Shown: positions 1 to 8,621, counted from the first letter of the stretch. The stretch is DNA of 64,000 bases from Sva-07 sp963747375 (GCA_963747375.1 CAVVFL010000011.1:62001-126000), one strand, 5' to 3'. Notes: generated by a model not told the origin, from the sequence alone. Numbers and translations: made by a program.

Positions 1-80
1 AGGGCGATCTTGTTGAACGTCGGGAAGATGTCCTGCCAACGCAGGAGCTCGTTGATTGGCGGAAACTCGAGTCCGAGCAC
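1..80 (-). CDS. atpB: ATP synthase F0 subunit a, N-terminal fragment
   Basis: Partial gene running off the left edge; only about 26 residues are visible. On the minus strand the frame opens with GTG at position 80 and reads VLGLEFPPINELLRWQDIFP..., the typical N-terminus of subunit a in actinobacteria (an LEFPPI-type start followed by a short amphipathic stretch). Subunit a forms the proton half-channels of the membrane F0 sector. An in-frame stop lies five codons upstream of GTG, so no other start is available. It follows the two small atp-associated genes on the same strand, as expected at the head of an atp operon. Confidence 0.8.
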   Translation of the reverse strand, partial: MLGLEFPPINELLRWQDIFPTFNKIA

Positions 81-140
81 GTGGTGTCCGTTTCAGTCGT
101 GAGTGTGTACGAGTGGTGGGTATGGGCGATGGCAGTGCGG

Positions 141-605
141 TCAGGTCGCGGTATTCGACCCGGTCGGTTTGAGCCCCGGGGCAGCAAGCGAGAGGGCGAC
201 GAACTTCATCTCCCAGAAGAGCAGTCCGAGGTGCGTGATGATGATGGTCGATCCGAGTGCCGGAAATGAAATCCAGGCGGTGTCCTTGACCAACCAGACG
301 GCCAGGAAGATCAGCCCGAGGCGGATCAGGTACCCGAAGAGCACGGCGCCCATCATCATGCCGAGCGAGATCCGAGCCGACATTGCGATCAGGCCCGCGG
401 CGAGTGCGAAGTTCGTGAGCACGATGGCGATGCCGTACGCGCTCGAGATCGCTCCGTCGGCGCCCCAGATCACGGCACAGGCAGCAATCAGCGCAGGCGC
501 GGCGAGCAGTCCGCGCTTGATCATGTCCTTCGAGACGGCGACCTCAGGTGCCGGTCCGTCGAATCGGGTGGTGAACGCGTCGGCGCCGGCGGCAGGAGTG
601 TTCAT
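141..605 (-). CDS. ATP synthase-associated membrane protein (AtpI-like)
   Basis: 154-residue protein with an approximately 25-residue hydrophilic N-terminus and four hydrophobic segments (about residues 32-50, 58-76, 80-104 and 112-130), ending in a short polar tail. Its place between an AtpZ-like gene and atpB, its size and its four-helix layout fit the poorly conserved subunit I encoded at the head of many atp operons, thought to help c-ring assembly or cation supply. The sequence itself is not diagnostic, so the assignment rests on position and topology. The start ATG lies 1 nt after the stop of the upstream gene, implying translational coupling. Confidence 0.6.
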   Translation of the reverse strand: MNTPAAGADAFTTRFDGPAPEVAVSKDMIKRGLLAAPALIAACAVIWGADGAISSAYGIAIVLTNFALAAGLIAMSARISLGMMMGAVLFGYLIRLGLIFLAVWLVKDTAWISFPALGSTIIITHLGLLFWEMKFVALSLAAPGLKPTGSNTAT

Positions 606-606
606 C

Positions 607-876
607 TCAGGCGGCCCTCCGCTTGCCCGCGACCGATGCGCGGCGCTCGGCTTCGAGTTCGTCCATGCGGTCGTCGTAGCGGTACTTCAACTTGGCGAAC
701 AGCCCGACGGCGCCGACGAGGGTCATCACGATCATGAAGATCGGCATGGTGCCGAAGATCCGGTCGAGCACGTAGCCGACGCCGAGGAACAGCGCGATGA
801 CGACGGCGGCCTCGATGCCGAGGCCGACCGAATCCTCGGTGTTGACGCGTGGTTGCTGCTTGGGGAGGAGCTTCAT
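607..876 (-). CDS. AtpZ/AtpI family small membrane protein
   Basis: 89-residue protein starting MKLLPKQQPRV, with two hydrophobic segments separated by a short turn (about residues 20-40, containing GLGIEAAVVIALFLGVGYVL, and 46-62) followed by a charged tail rich in Arg, Asp and Glu. The GLGxEAAV...GYxLDR pattern and the two-helix hairpin are typical of the AtpZ/AtpI family (related to Mg2+/Ca2+ transport roles in ATP synthase operons). It is 1 nt from the AtpI-like gene and about 75 nt downstream of the WecA-like gene, so it probably opens the atp transcription unit. No canonical Shine-Dalgarno is obvious. Confidence 0.7.
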   Translation of the reverse strand: MKLLPKQQPRVNTEDSVGLGIEAAVVIALFLGVGYVLDRIFGTMPIFMIVMTLVGAVGLFAKLKYRYDDRMDELEAERRASVAGKRRAA

Positions 877-950
877 TGATCCAGGTGGGTGCTCATCGGC
901 GCACGATCGGCGGAGTGCATGATCGTGTCGCTTGTGAACGCGAGCACAAC

Positions 951-2180
951 CTAGTGGTCCCCGATGGCCGACGGCAACTCGGACGGCGCAGTTTGATCGT
1001 CGGCGACATCCGCGGCCGCGCTCTCGCCGTCGACATGCGTTGCTGCACCGTTCTCGAGCGAGGCATTCTCCCGACGACGCGCCCGGACACTGGGATGCAA
1101 CACGGTGTAGAGCACGATCGCCGCGGCGATGACGCCGAACGGGAGATACGCCGGGTTCCGTCCGGTCAACGTCGGGTACAGCACGAACGCCGACAGCAAC
1201 GCCGTCCACCCCCACAGGATCACCACGCTGCGTCGGTGGCCGTGACCGAGCTTCATCAGGCGATGGTGGAGGTGCCCCTTGTCGGCAACGGCGAACGACT
1301 TGCGGCTCGACACACGCCGAACGATGGCGAACGCCATGTCGAACAGCGGCACGCCGAGGATGAGCAGCGGGATCGCGAGCGGGGCGAGGAAGAAGTAGGT
1401 CTGGCCGATGAACTCCTGGCTGAAGGAGTCGGCACGACCCCCGACCACACTCGTCGACACCGCGAGCAGCAGCCCGAGGAACAGCGCGCCGCCATCGCCC
1501 ATGATGATGCGCGCCGGGTTGAAGTTGTGGGGCAGGAATCCGACGCACACACCCACCGCGATGATGGCGAGCAGCGGCCCGATGTTGCGGACATCGAGCA
1601 GGTCGCTGTCGGTGAGCTCCTGGCTGTACAGGAAGAACGCGAACGCGGCGATCGCGACGATTCCCGCAGCGAGGCCGTCGAGGCCGTCGATCAGGTTGAT
1701 CGCCTGCGTCATGCCGACCAACCACAACACCGTGACGAGCGGCGCCAGGTCGGCGAGCACGATCGGGCCGTCGTAGAACGGCAATCGGAACGAGTACATC
1801 ACGACACCGAACTGCACGAGCACGATGCCGGCGAACACCGTCCCGGCGACCTTCGCCGGTGCCGAGACCTCACGGATGTCGTCGATGAACCCGACCGCAA
1901 AGATGATCGTGGCCGCAATCATCACACCCAGCGGTTCGGAGTTGTTCTCGAACAGTACGTCGAAGTCGCCGAGGAGCCAGGCCGTCAACATGGCGGCGAG
2001 GAAGCCGGCGAACATGGCGAGGCCACCCACGTCGGGCAACGGCGTCTGGTGGACCGTTCGGTCGTTGGGGAGGTAGACCCAACCCTGGCGTCGCGCCAGC
2101 ATGCCGACCAGTGGGGTCGTGATGAACGTGACGGCGGCGGCGACGGCTCCGATCAGGAGAAAGGAACCGAAGTCGGGCAC
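951..2180 (-). CDS. WecA/TagO-type undecaprenyl-phosphate sugar-1-phosphate transferase
   Basis: 409-residue polytopic membrane enzyme of glycosyltransferase family 4 (MraY/WecA). It should transfer an N-acetylhexosamine-1-phosphate from a UDP sugar onto a polyprenyl phosphate, starting a cell-surface polysaccharide. Hallmarks seen: the aspartate pair in GFIDDI (D100/D101), NLIDGLDGL (about 162-170), NPARIIMGDGGALFLG (about 221-236) and the HLHHRL histidine cluster (about 303-307) of the WecA branch. About ten hydrophobic helices are evident. The C-terminal 50 residues are acidic and not conserved in the family. The gene follows glyA by 11 nt. Substrate cannot be told from sequence. Confidence 0.88.
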   Translation of the reverse strand: MPDFGSFLLIGAVAAAVTFITTPLVGMLARRQGWVYLPNDRTVHQTPLPDVGGLAMFAGFLAAMLTAWLLGDFDVLFENNSEPLGVMIAATIIFAVGFIDDIREVSAPAKVAGTVFAGIVLVQFGVVMYSFRLPFYDGPIVLADLAPLVTVLWLVGMTQAINLIDGLDGLAAGIVAIAAFAFFLYSQELTDSDLLDVRNIGPLLAIIAVGVCVGFLPHNFNPARIIMGDGGALFLGLLLAVSTSVVGGRADSFSQEFIGQTYFFLAPLAIPLLILGVPLFDMAFAIVRRVSSRKSFAVADKGHLHHRLMKLGHGHRRSVVILWGWTALLSAFVLYPTLTGRNPAYLPFGVIAAAIVLYTVLHPSVRARRRENASLENGAATHVDGESAAADVADDQTAPSELPSAIGDH

Positions 2181-2191
2181 GGTCGGTCAGT

Positions 2192-3442
2192 CTACGACGC
2201 CGGATACGCCGGGAATCGCGAGCACAGCTCGGCAACGACCTTGCGGACGAGTTCGAGTTCGGCCGGGTCGTTGCGGTGACGGAGGGAGCGGGCGATCAAG
2301 CCCGCGATCAGCGGCATCTCGGCCTCGGTCATGCCCTGCGTGGTCACCGACGGCGTACCGATGCGCACACCGCTCGTGACGAACGGGCTGCGCGGATCGT
2401 CGGGGATCGTGTTCTTGTTGAGCGTGATCCCCGCCTCGTCGAGCTTCGCCTGTGCCTCCTTGCCGGTCAGTTCCGCATCGAACGGAGTGAGGTCGACGAC
2501 CATGAGGTGGTTGTCGGTGCCGCCGGACACGAGCCGGAACCCTTCCTGCACGAGCGCATCGGCAAGGGCTGACGCGTTCTTCACCACCTGGTGGGCGTAG
2601 ACGGTGAACGACGGATCCATCGCTTCGCGAAATGCGACGGCCTTGCCGGCGATGACGTGCTCCAACGGGCCGCCCTGCCAGCCCGGGAACACCGCCTTGT
2701 CGATCGCCTTGGCGTGCTCTTCCTTGCAGAGGATGCAGCCGCCGCGGGGACCGCGCAGGGTCTTGTGGGTGGTGAACGTGACGACGTCGGCGTAGGGCAC
2801 GGGGTTCGGGTGCGCGCCGCCGGCAACGAGACCGGCGAGGTGGGCGATGTCGAACAGCAGGAGTGCACCGACTTCGTCGGCGATCTTCTTGAACGGTTCG
2901 GGATCGAGACGTCGCGGGTAGGCGGTCGTGCCGGCGACGATCATCTTCGGGCGGTGCTCGAGGGCGAGCGTTCGCACCTCGTCCATGTCGATGCGATCTT
3001 CGGCGCCGGTGCCGTACGAGACGAAGTTGTAGAGCAGGCCGCTGGCATTGACCGGTGAGCCGTGCGTCAGGTGACCGCCGTGGTCGAGACTCAGGCCGAG
3101 CACCGTGTCGCCGGGGTTCAGCAGCGCCTGGTACACGCACATGTTGGCGTTGGCGCCCGAGTGCGGCTGCACGTTCGCGTGGTCGGCGCCGAAGAGTTCC
3201 TTCACGCGGTCGATGGCGAGTTGTTCGATGCTGTCGACGATGGCGTTGCCGCCGTAGTAGCGCTTTCCCGGGTAGCCCTCGGAGTACTTGTTGGTGAGCA
3301 CCGAACCCACCGCCGCCATCACGGCCGGTGAGGTGAAGTTCTCGCTCGCGATCAGCTGGATTCCGGTGGTCTGGCGTTCGACTTCACGCTCGATGAGGCC
3401 GATGACCTCGAGGTCGGGATCGGTGTCGGACGGGAACGGCAT
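2192..3442 (-). CDS. glyA: Serine hydroxymethyltransferase
   Basis: 416-residue PLP enzyme interconverting serine and glycine with tetrahydrofolate in the cytosol. Full-length family features: QLIASENF near residue 30, NKYSEGYPGKRYYGGN (51-66), HSGANAN (94-100), DIAHLAGL (198-205, with the PLP-contacting Asp and His) and TTHKTLRGPRGG with the Schiff-base lysine K227. The frame is open further upstream, but the start MPFPSDTDPD at 3442 is chosen because GAGAGG lies 7 nt before the ATG and because it gives the normal family length. It lies 34 nt downstream of rpiB and 11 nt upstream of the WecA-like gene, so the three are probably co-transcribed. Confidence 0.96.
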   Translation of the reverse strand: MPFPSDTDPDLEVIGLIEREVERQTTGIQLIASENFTSPAVMAAVGSVLTNKYSEGYPGKRYYGGNAIVDSIEQLAIDRVKELFGADHANVQPHSGANANMCVYQALLNPGDTVLGLSLDHGGHLTHGSPVNASGLLYNFVSYGTGAEDRIDMDEVRTLALEHRPKMIVAGTTAYPRRLDPEPFKKIADEVGALLLFDIAHLAGLVAGGAHPNPVPYADVVTFTTHKTLRGPRGGCILCKEEHAKAIDKAVFPGWQGGPLEHVIAGKAVAFREAMDPSFTVYAHQVVKNASALADALVQEGFRLVSGGTDNHLMVVDLTPFDAELTGKEAQAKLDEAGITLNKNTIPDDPRSPFVTSGVRIGTPSVTTQGMTEAEMPLIAGLIARSLRHRNDPAELELVRKVVAELCSRFPAYPAS

Positions 3443-3476
3443 GGGGGCACCTCTCGGGGTTGGCGGTTGGGCGGAT

Positions 3477-3950
3477 TCAGAATTGCGCTTCGAGATCGGT
3501 GATCTGGGCGACTCGACGGGCATGACGTCCACCCTCGAAGTCAGTGGTGAGGAACGTGTGGACGATCTCCTCGGCCAAGCCCTCGCCGACGACGCGCGCT
3601 CCGATCGACAGCACGTTCGCGTCGTTGTGCGACCGCGCCATGCGGGCGGTGTAGAGGCAGTTGCACAATGCGGCTCGAACACCGCGCACCTTGTTCGCCG
3701 CGAGTTGTTCGCCCTGGCCGCTGCCGCCGAGCACGATGCCGAGATCCGCACCGCCGTCACGCACGGTGCGGCCCACGCCCGCACAGATCTCGGGGTAGTC
3801 GACCGATTCGTTGGAGTGCGTGCCGTGGTCGTCGACGTCGTAGCCCTGACCGAGCAACATCGTGACGAGATGCTGCTTCAGGTCGTATCCGGCGTGGTCG
3901 GAGCCGATCGCAATGCGCCGCGCCGAACTGCCATCGCCAACTTCGTCCAT
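3477..3950 (-). CDS. rpiB: Ribose-5-phosphate isomerase B
   Basis: 157-residue RpiB/LacAB-family isomerase of the pentose phosphate pathway (ribose 5-phosphate to ribulose 5-phosphate). It shows RRIAIGSDHAGYDLK (11-25, with the substrate-binding Asp-His), SVDYPE, GIVLGGSGQGEQLAANK (about 71-87) and the SHNDANVLSIG motif. The catalytic-loop segment GGSGQGEQ resembles the mycobacterial RpiB type, which uses an acidic residue in place of the cysteine base of E. coli RpiB. ATG at 3950 is chosen; the frame runs open upstream only through repeat DNA. First gene of the rpiB-glyA-wecA cluster, divergent from the thiolase-like gene. Confidence 0.93.
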   Translation of the reverse strand: MDEVGDGSSARRIAIGSDHAGYDLKQHLVTMLLGQGYDVDDHGTHSNESVDYPEICAGVGRTVRDGGADLGIVLGGSGQGEQLAANKVRGVRAALCNCLYTARMARSHNDANVLSIGARVVGEGLAEEIVHTFLTTDFEGGRHARRVAQITDLEAQF

Positions 3951-3989
3951 ATCGGCCGAGTGTAGGTGCTCGCACTCCCTCCCCCATCC

Positions 3990-4041
3990 GGTTTGCGTTG
4001 CACTCCGGTTGGGACGGCACAACCAAACCGCAACACAAACC
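3990..4041. repeat. 52-bp imperfect palindrome, family P1 copy A
   Basis: Begins GGTTTGCGTTGC and ends GCAACACAAACC, so the outer 12 bases pair with one mismatch and the inner parts (GGTTGGG/CAACC) pair again, giving arms of about 26 nt. The same 52-bp length, ends and internal GGTTGG recur at 4116 and 26621. It lies in the divergent region between rpiB and the thiolase-like gene. Confidence 0.85.
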
Positions 4042-4106
4042 CCCAGCACCACCCCAGCACCACCCCAGCACCACCCCAGCACCACCCCAGCACCACCCCA
4101 GCACCA
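4041..4106. repeat. Tandem repeat, six perfect copies of an 11-bp unit
   Basis: The unit CCCCAGCACCA is repeated six times without a mismatch, followed by a partial CCCC. The array sits exactly between two 52-bp P1 palindromes (3990-4041 and 4116-4167). An 11-bp period is close to one helical turn. It is not a CRISPR: there are no spacers. Confidence 0.95.
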
Positions 4107-4115
4107 CCCCCACCC

Positions 4116-4167
4116 GGTTTGTGTTGCACTTTGGTTGGGACGGGTCAACCGAACTGCAACGCAAACC
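4116..4167. repeat. 52-bp imperfect palindrome, family P1 copy B
   Basis: Same length as copy A, beginning GGTTTGTGTTGC and ending GCAACGCAAACC, with internal GGTTGGGAC shared with copy A. Together with copy A it brackets the 11-bp array. Its right end is 17 bp from the predicted -10 box of the thiolase-like gene. Confidence 0.85.
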
Positions 4168-4184
4168 TGCAGCTCCTCGCTGTC

Positions 4185-4190
4185 TATGGT
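4185..4190 (+). promoter_or_regulatory. -10 box TATGGT, leaderless promoter of the thiolase-like gene
   Basis: TATGGT matches the actinobacterial TANNNT -10 consensus and ends 7 nt before the GTG at 4198, the spacing expected if transcription starts at the start codon. The ATG inside this hexamer is therefore less likely to be the start. Confidence 0.5.
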
Positions 4191-4197
4191 GCGGGCG

Positions 4198-5703
4198 GTG
4201 AGCCACCGACCTGTTCCCCGCCAGCCCGACCCTCGCACACCGGTGATCATCGGCGTCGGCCAGTTCCTCAACCGGGCGACGTCGCTCGACGACGCGCATG
4301 GAACCGGTGGCGCTGATGGAGCAGGCGGTACTCGCCGCATCGACCGACGCCGGCCTCGACGGGCCGCCGATGGCCGACGCGGTGCGCGTCGTCGGGCAGC
4401 TCTCGTGGCGCTACGGCAACACCCCGCGATTCCTTGCCGAGCGCCTCGGGCTCACACCTCGCCACCTCGACTACACCCCCATGGGCGGCAACAGCCCCCA
4501 ATCGCTGGTCAACACGACGGCGATCGAGATCCAGGCGGGCGAGATCGACATCGCCGTGCTCGCGGGCGGCGAAGCGACGAGGAGCCGACAGCGAGCACGC
4601 AGTGCCGGCATCGAATTCGACTGGCCGAAGGCCGAACCGGGTGACGAACCTCGGATCGTCGGCGACGACCTGAAGATGAACCTCGAGGCCGAGACCGAGC
4701 GTGGCATCTTCATGCCGGTGCAGGTCTACCCGATGTTCGAGACCGCGATCCGGGCGGCATCGGGCCGCACGGTCGACGAACACCGCGACCACCTCGGTCG
4801 CCTCTACTCCGAACTCAGCCAGGTCGCTGCACGCAACCCGTACGCCTGGATCCAGGAGGCCAAGTCGCCCGAGGAGATCACGACCGTCACCACCGACAAC
4901 CGGATGATCGGGCTCCCGTACCCGAAGTTGCTGAACTCGAACAACCAGGTCGACATGGCCGCCGCAGTGATCATGTGCTCGGTCGAGGCGGCCCGGCGGC
5001 TCGGTGTGCCGGAGGATCGTTGGGTCTTTCCGCATGCCGGCACGGACTGCCACGAACACAACTTCATCTCCCACCGCGACACCTTCGCAACCGACACCGG
5101 CGATCGAGATCGGCGGCCGACTCGCGCTCGAGCTCGCCGGCATCGACATCGACGACGTCTCGATCATCGATCTCTACTCGTGCTTCCCGGCAGCGGTGCA
5201 GCTCGGCGCGCAGTCGCTCGGCATCGACCTGCGACGTCAATGGTCCCGCACCGGCGGCATGACCTTCGCCGGAGGACCGTGGAACAACTACGTGATGCAC
5301 GCCATCGCCACCGTCGTCACCGAACTGCGCGAACGCCCCGGGGAATTCGGGCTGGTCTGGGCCAACGGTGGGTATGCGACCAAGCATTCGTTCGGCGTCT
5401 ACTCGACGACGCCGACACCGAACTTCCGACACGACAAACCACAGGCGCGCATCGACGCGCTGCCGCGCCGCGATCTCGCACTGCCGGTCGACGCTGCCGG
5501 CGCGGCGACGATCGAGGCCTACACCGTGATGTTCTCACGCGAGGCCGCCCCCGAGCAGGCGATTGCGTCGTGCCTGCTCGCCGACGGTCGACGCGCCTGG
5601 GGCATGTCGTCGGACCTCGACCTCGCCGCGGCGATGTGCGAGGGCGAATGGGTCGGCGCCGAGCGTCACGCTGTCGGCCGACGGCACCCTCCATCTCACC
5701 TGA
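4198..5703 (+). CDS. Thiolase-like acetyl-CoA acetyltransferase family protein (three +1 breaks)
   Basis: About 500 residues once three single-base excesses are bridged (near 4291, 5095 and 5660). Visible pieces: PVIIGVGQFLNRA at the N-terminus, LTPRHLDYTPMGGNSPQS, AVLAGGEATRS, a central LLNSNNQVDMAAAVIMCSVE, then GIDIDDVSIIDLYSCFPAAV, RTGGMTFAGGPWNNYVMHAI, LVWANGGYATKHSFGVYST and a C-terminal beta-rich domain. Thiolase-superfamily fold, probably handling acyl-CoA. The position of the nucleophilic cysteine is occupied in MGGNSPQS by non-cysteine residues, as in a known group of thiolase-like proteins, so classical thiolase activity is doubtful. GTG at 4198 is preferred over ATG 4186 from the -10 spacing. 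The true end is the TGA at 5701-5703. Confidence 0.78.
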
Positions 5704-5755
5704 CCGCCCCGATCAACGCGGCCGGCACCATCGCCAGCGCCGAGTGCCGGGGCCG

Positions 5756-6538
5756 TCAGTCGTCGACGATGTCGTTGCCGGCGAGGATGCCCTGGTCGGG
5801 GCAGGTGCTCGCGATGTGGGCGAACGTCCCCGGAACGGCGACGTCGGTGACCAGGCTCGGATCCTCACTGATCGGCACGACCTCGGCCGCGAACGATGCC
5901 ACGGCGTCGTCGAACGCCGGCTGGTCGGCCGACGGCACCACGAGCACGAGATCGGGATCCTGCGCCTCCGCCCCGGCGACCGTCGCGAGCCAGAGACCGC
6001 CGAGTTCGTCGACCTGTTCCACCGTCAGCCCCGCCGTGATCAACGCCGCGCTCGCCGTGCGAGCGCGGTTCGTGAACGGGCCGAGCAACCCGTCGATGAA
6101 CGCGTCGCGCTCGTCAGCGACGGCGGCCGGCATCGACGCGTCCAGGTCGGCAACCGCCGCCACGACGGCGCCGGAGGCGGCCACTTCGAGACGGACCGCA
6201 TTGTCGGGATCCGCGCCGACGCTCGACGCCAACGCCAGAGCCTGGAACGACCCGGCGAACTCGCTCCATGCCCGACAGAACGGGTCGTCGCTGTCGAGTC
6301 CCGGCACCGGCTCCTCGGGCACGGTGGCGAATGAGGACGACGGCTGCGACACGCACGGACACCGGCCCGGGCTCACCGTCGACTCCACCGTCGACTCCGC
6401 GGTCGACGCCGGGACTGCTGCCTGGCTGTCCAGCTGCGACGACGCGCCGTCCGATCCGCTGCAGCCCGCCGCCAGCAGGAGGACCCCGATCAACAACGCA
6501 CCAGGTGCGAGAGCGGCCGTGTTGCGGGCGAGCACCAT
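5756..6538 (-). CDS. Putative lipoprotein, function unknown
   Basis: 260-residue predicted lipoprotein. From ATG 6538 it has a positively charged start, a hydrophobic stretch and the lipobox LLLAAGC, followed by a Ser/Asp/Thr-rich linker. The mature part has DPFCRAWSEF and three hydrophobic alanine-rich helices, ending HIASTCPDQGILAGNDIVDD; two cysteines may pair. No recognised domain. A longer open frame exists upstream but ATG 6538 puts the lipobox at a normal distance. It is divergent from the nucleoside hydrolase with only 38 bp between starts, so their promoters overlap (CACACT lies 6 nt before this ATG). Confidence 0.7.
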   Translation of the reverse strand: MVLARNTAALAPGALLIGVLLLAAGCSGSDGASSQLDSQAAVPASTAESTVESTVSPGRCPCVSQPSSSFATVPEEPVPGLDSDDPFCRAWSEFAGSFQALALASSVGADPDNAVRLEVAASGAVVAAVADLDASMPAAVADERDAFIDGLLGPFTNRARTASAALITAGLTVEQVDELGGLWLATVAGAEAQDPDLVLVVPSADQPAFDDAVASFAAEVVPISEDPSLVTDVAVPGTFAHIASTCPDQGILAGNDIVDD

Positions 6539-6576
6539 GAGAACAGTGTGGCCGCCGAGGTGGCATGCTCGGCGCC

Positions 6577-7530
6577 ATGTCCGACGAACCCTCCGCTTCA
6601 CGGCCCCGGATCCTCCTCGACTGCGATCCGGGCCATGACGATGCGATGGCGATCGTCGCCGCGGCCCGCTTCGCCGACCTGGTCGGCATCACCACCGTGG
6701 CGGGCAACGCGTCGCTCGAACGCACCACCTACAACGCCCGCGTGATGCGTGACCTGTTGAACCTCGACGTGCCGGTGCACTCGGGAAGCCCCCGACCACT
6801 CGTCGCCGAGCCGCGCTTCGGTGCGTTCGTGCACGGCGAGAGCGGCCTCGACGGCGCCGACCTCCCGGCCCCGACGACCCCGCTCGATGGCACCGATGCC
6901 GTCACGTTCATCGTCGACACGTGTCGAGCGGTCGACGACGTCTGGCTCGTGCCGGTCGGCCCACTCACCAACATCGCGTTGGCACTGCGCGCCGCTCCCG
7001 ACATCGCGACGCGAATCGCCGGCATCTCCTTGATGGGAGGTGGCACGTTCGGCAATCGGACGCCGACCGGCGAATTCAACATCTGGGCCGACCCCGAAGC
7101 GGCGGCCATCGTGTTCGGCTACGGAGGCCCGCTCGTGATGGCGGGCCTCGACGTGACCCATCAGTTCCAGGCCACCCCGGAGCGCATCGCTCGAATCGCT
7201 GCACTCCCCGGCACGCTCGCGGCGGTCTTCGCCGACCTGCTCGCCTTCTTCAGCGGCAACTATCTCGCCCGCCACGATCAGGGTTCCCTCGAGGGTGCCG
7301 CCGTGCACGATCCGCTCGCCGTGCTTGCGATCACACATCCTCGACTGTTCGAGCGCGTCGAACGCCACGTCGCGATCGAGACCCAGGGCGAGTTCACACG
7401 CGGGATGACCGTCATCGACCACCGCCACATCATCGAGCGCGAGCCCGCGAACTGCGAGGTGCTGACCGCGGTCGACGCCGAGTCCGCGTTCGACCTCCTG
7501 ATCGCCTCCGTCGCCCACTTCTCCCGCTGA
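6577..7530 (+). CDS. Nucleoside hydrolase (IUNH family)
   Basis: 317-residue inosine/uridine-preferring nucleoside hydrolase that cleaves the N-glycosidic bond of nucleosides for purine or pyrimidine salvage. Diagnostic calcium-binding motif LLDCDPGHDDAMAI (Asp15, Asp17, Asp21, Asp22) at the N-terminus, then GITTVAGNASLERT, a central VPVGPLTNIALAL, GGGTFGNRTPTGEFNIWADPEAA, and a C-terminal AAVHDPLAVLAI carrying the conserved His-Asp. Full family length. ATG 6577 is chosen because CATGCT, a weak -10, ends 7 nt upstream; an in-frame ATG at 6565 is possible. Nucleoside specificity cannot be read. Confidence 0.88.
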   Translation: MSDEPSASRPRILLDCDPGHDDAMAIVAAARFADLVGITTVAGNASLERTTYNARVMRDLLNLDVPVHSGSPRPLVAEPRFGAFVHGESGLDGADLPAPTTPLDGTDAVTFIVDTCRAVDDVWLVPVGPLTNIALALRAAPDIATRIAGISLMGGGTFGNRTPTGEFNIWADPEAAAIVFGYGGPLVMAGLDVTHQFQATPERIARIAALPGTLAAVFADLLAFFSGNYLARHDQGSLEGAAVHDPLAVLAITHPRLFERVERHVAIETQGEFTRGMTVIDHRHIIEREPANCEVLTAVDAESAFDLLIASVAHFSR

Positions 7531-7543
7531 CCGACCCCCCTCG

Positions 7544-7549
7544 TACCCT
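7544..7549 (+). promoter_or_regulatory. -10 box TACCCT, leaderless promoter of the alcohol dehydrogenase
   Basis: TACCCT fits TANNNT and ends 6 nt before the ATG at 7556; there is no Shine-Dalgarno, consistent with a leaderless mRNA. Confidence 0.5.
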
Positions 7550-7555
7550 CGCAGC

Positions 7556-8599
7556 ATGCGTGCTGCCGTGATGACCAACTGGGAACTCCGCGTCGACGAC
7601 ATCGAGACCCCGACAGCGGGTCCCGGCCAGGTCCTGACGAGGGTGCTGTCGTGCGGTATCTGCGGCAGCGACCTCCACCTGCTCGCGCACGGCGAGGAAT
7701 CGCGTCGGCTGTCGGACGAACTCGCGGAGGACGAGCCTCGCGACCCGGCCGCAGCGGTGATGTTCGACCCCGCCCACGACACGGTCATGGGCCATGAATT
7801 CTGCTGCGAGGTCGTCGAACTCGGCCCCGGTGTCGAGAACCTCCAGGTCGGCGACGTCGTGGTGTCGATGCCTGCGGCGTTCGATTCGGCGGGGGTGCAC
7901 CCGCTCGGCTTCTCGAACATCTACCCGGGCGGCTACGCCGAGCACATGGTGCTCAACGAGCTGTTGGCGATGAAGATCCCCGAGGGGCTCCCTCATCGGA
8001 TGGCGGCGCTCACCGAACCGCTGGCCGTCGGTGTCCATGCCGTCGCCAAGTCGGGTATCGCTCCGGGCGATGCTGCCATCGTGATCGGACTCGGACCCGT
8101 CGGGTTGGCCTGCATCGCGGCGATGAAGCTGCTCGGCATCGGCCCGATCGTCGGCGCCGACTTCTCACCCGCTCGTCGAGCGCTCGCCGAGCACCTGGGC
8201 TGCGACGAGGTCGTCGACCCCAACGAGGAAACGGCGATCCGTGCCTGGCGTCGCATCGACGGAACCAAGCCGCTCGTGGTGTTCGAAGCCGTTGGCGTAC
8301 CGGGGATGATCGAGCAGGTGATGCGCATGGCTCCGAAGGGCAGCCGGATCCTGATCGTCGGGGCGTGCATGCAGGAGGACCGCATCCATCCCATGCTCGG
8401 AGTCGGCAAGGAGCTGTCGCTGCAGTTCGTGCTCGGGTACGAGCCCCACGAGTTCGCGGCGTCGCTCGATGCGATCGCCACCGATCGTGTCGACCTCGCT
8501 CCGCTGCTCACCGGCACCGTGGCGATCGACGGCATCCCGCAGGCGTTCACCGACCTGGGCAATCCCGAGGCCCACGCCAAGATCCTCGTCGAGCCATAG
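7556..8599 (+). CDS. Zinc-binding alcohol dehydrogenase (MDR superfamily)
   Basis: 347-residue medium-chain dehydrogenase/reductase. N-terminal GroES-like catalytic domain with SCGICGSDLHLL (catalytic zinc cysteine C36) and MGHEFCCEV (His80/Glu81 zinc environment); a Rossmann domain follows with IGLGPVGLACIAA. The usual four-cysteine structural-zinc loop after residue 90 is absent. The segment between residues 42 and 75 is longer than usual and acidic. Related to the threonine/sorbitol/formaldehyde-type dehydrogenases; the substrate is not predictable. It lies 25 nt behind the nucleoside hydrolase but has its own leaderless promoter. Confidence 0.85.
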   Translation: MRAAVMTNWELRVDDIETPTAGPGQVLTRVLSCGICGSDLHLLAHGEESRRLSDELAEDEPRDPAAAVMFDPAHDTVMGHEFCCEVVELGPGVENLQVGDVVVSMPAAFDSAGVHPLGFSNIYPGGYAEHMVLNELLAMKIPEGLPHRMAALTEPLAVGVHAVAKSGIAPGDAAIVIGLGPVGLACIAAMKLLGIGPIVGADFSPARRALAEHLGCDEVVDPNEETAIRAWRRIDGTKPLVVFEAVGVPGMIEQVMRMAPKGSRILIVGACMQEDRIHPMLGVGKELSLQFVLGYEPHEFAASLDAIATDRVDLAPLLTGTVAIDGIPQAFTDLGNPEAHAKILVEP

Positions 8600-8621
8600 G
8601 CGCGCGCACGACACCCTTTCC

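Noticed and set aside
849..2279. Long open plus-strand frame rich in Arg, Glu and Asp opposite the wecA-like gene
   Set aside because: Antisense frame created by high GC; the minus strand carries clear WecA motifs.
4041..4106. Possible CRISPR array
   Set aside because: The repeated unit is 11 bp with no spacers and no cas genes nearby; it is a simple tandem repeat.
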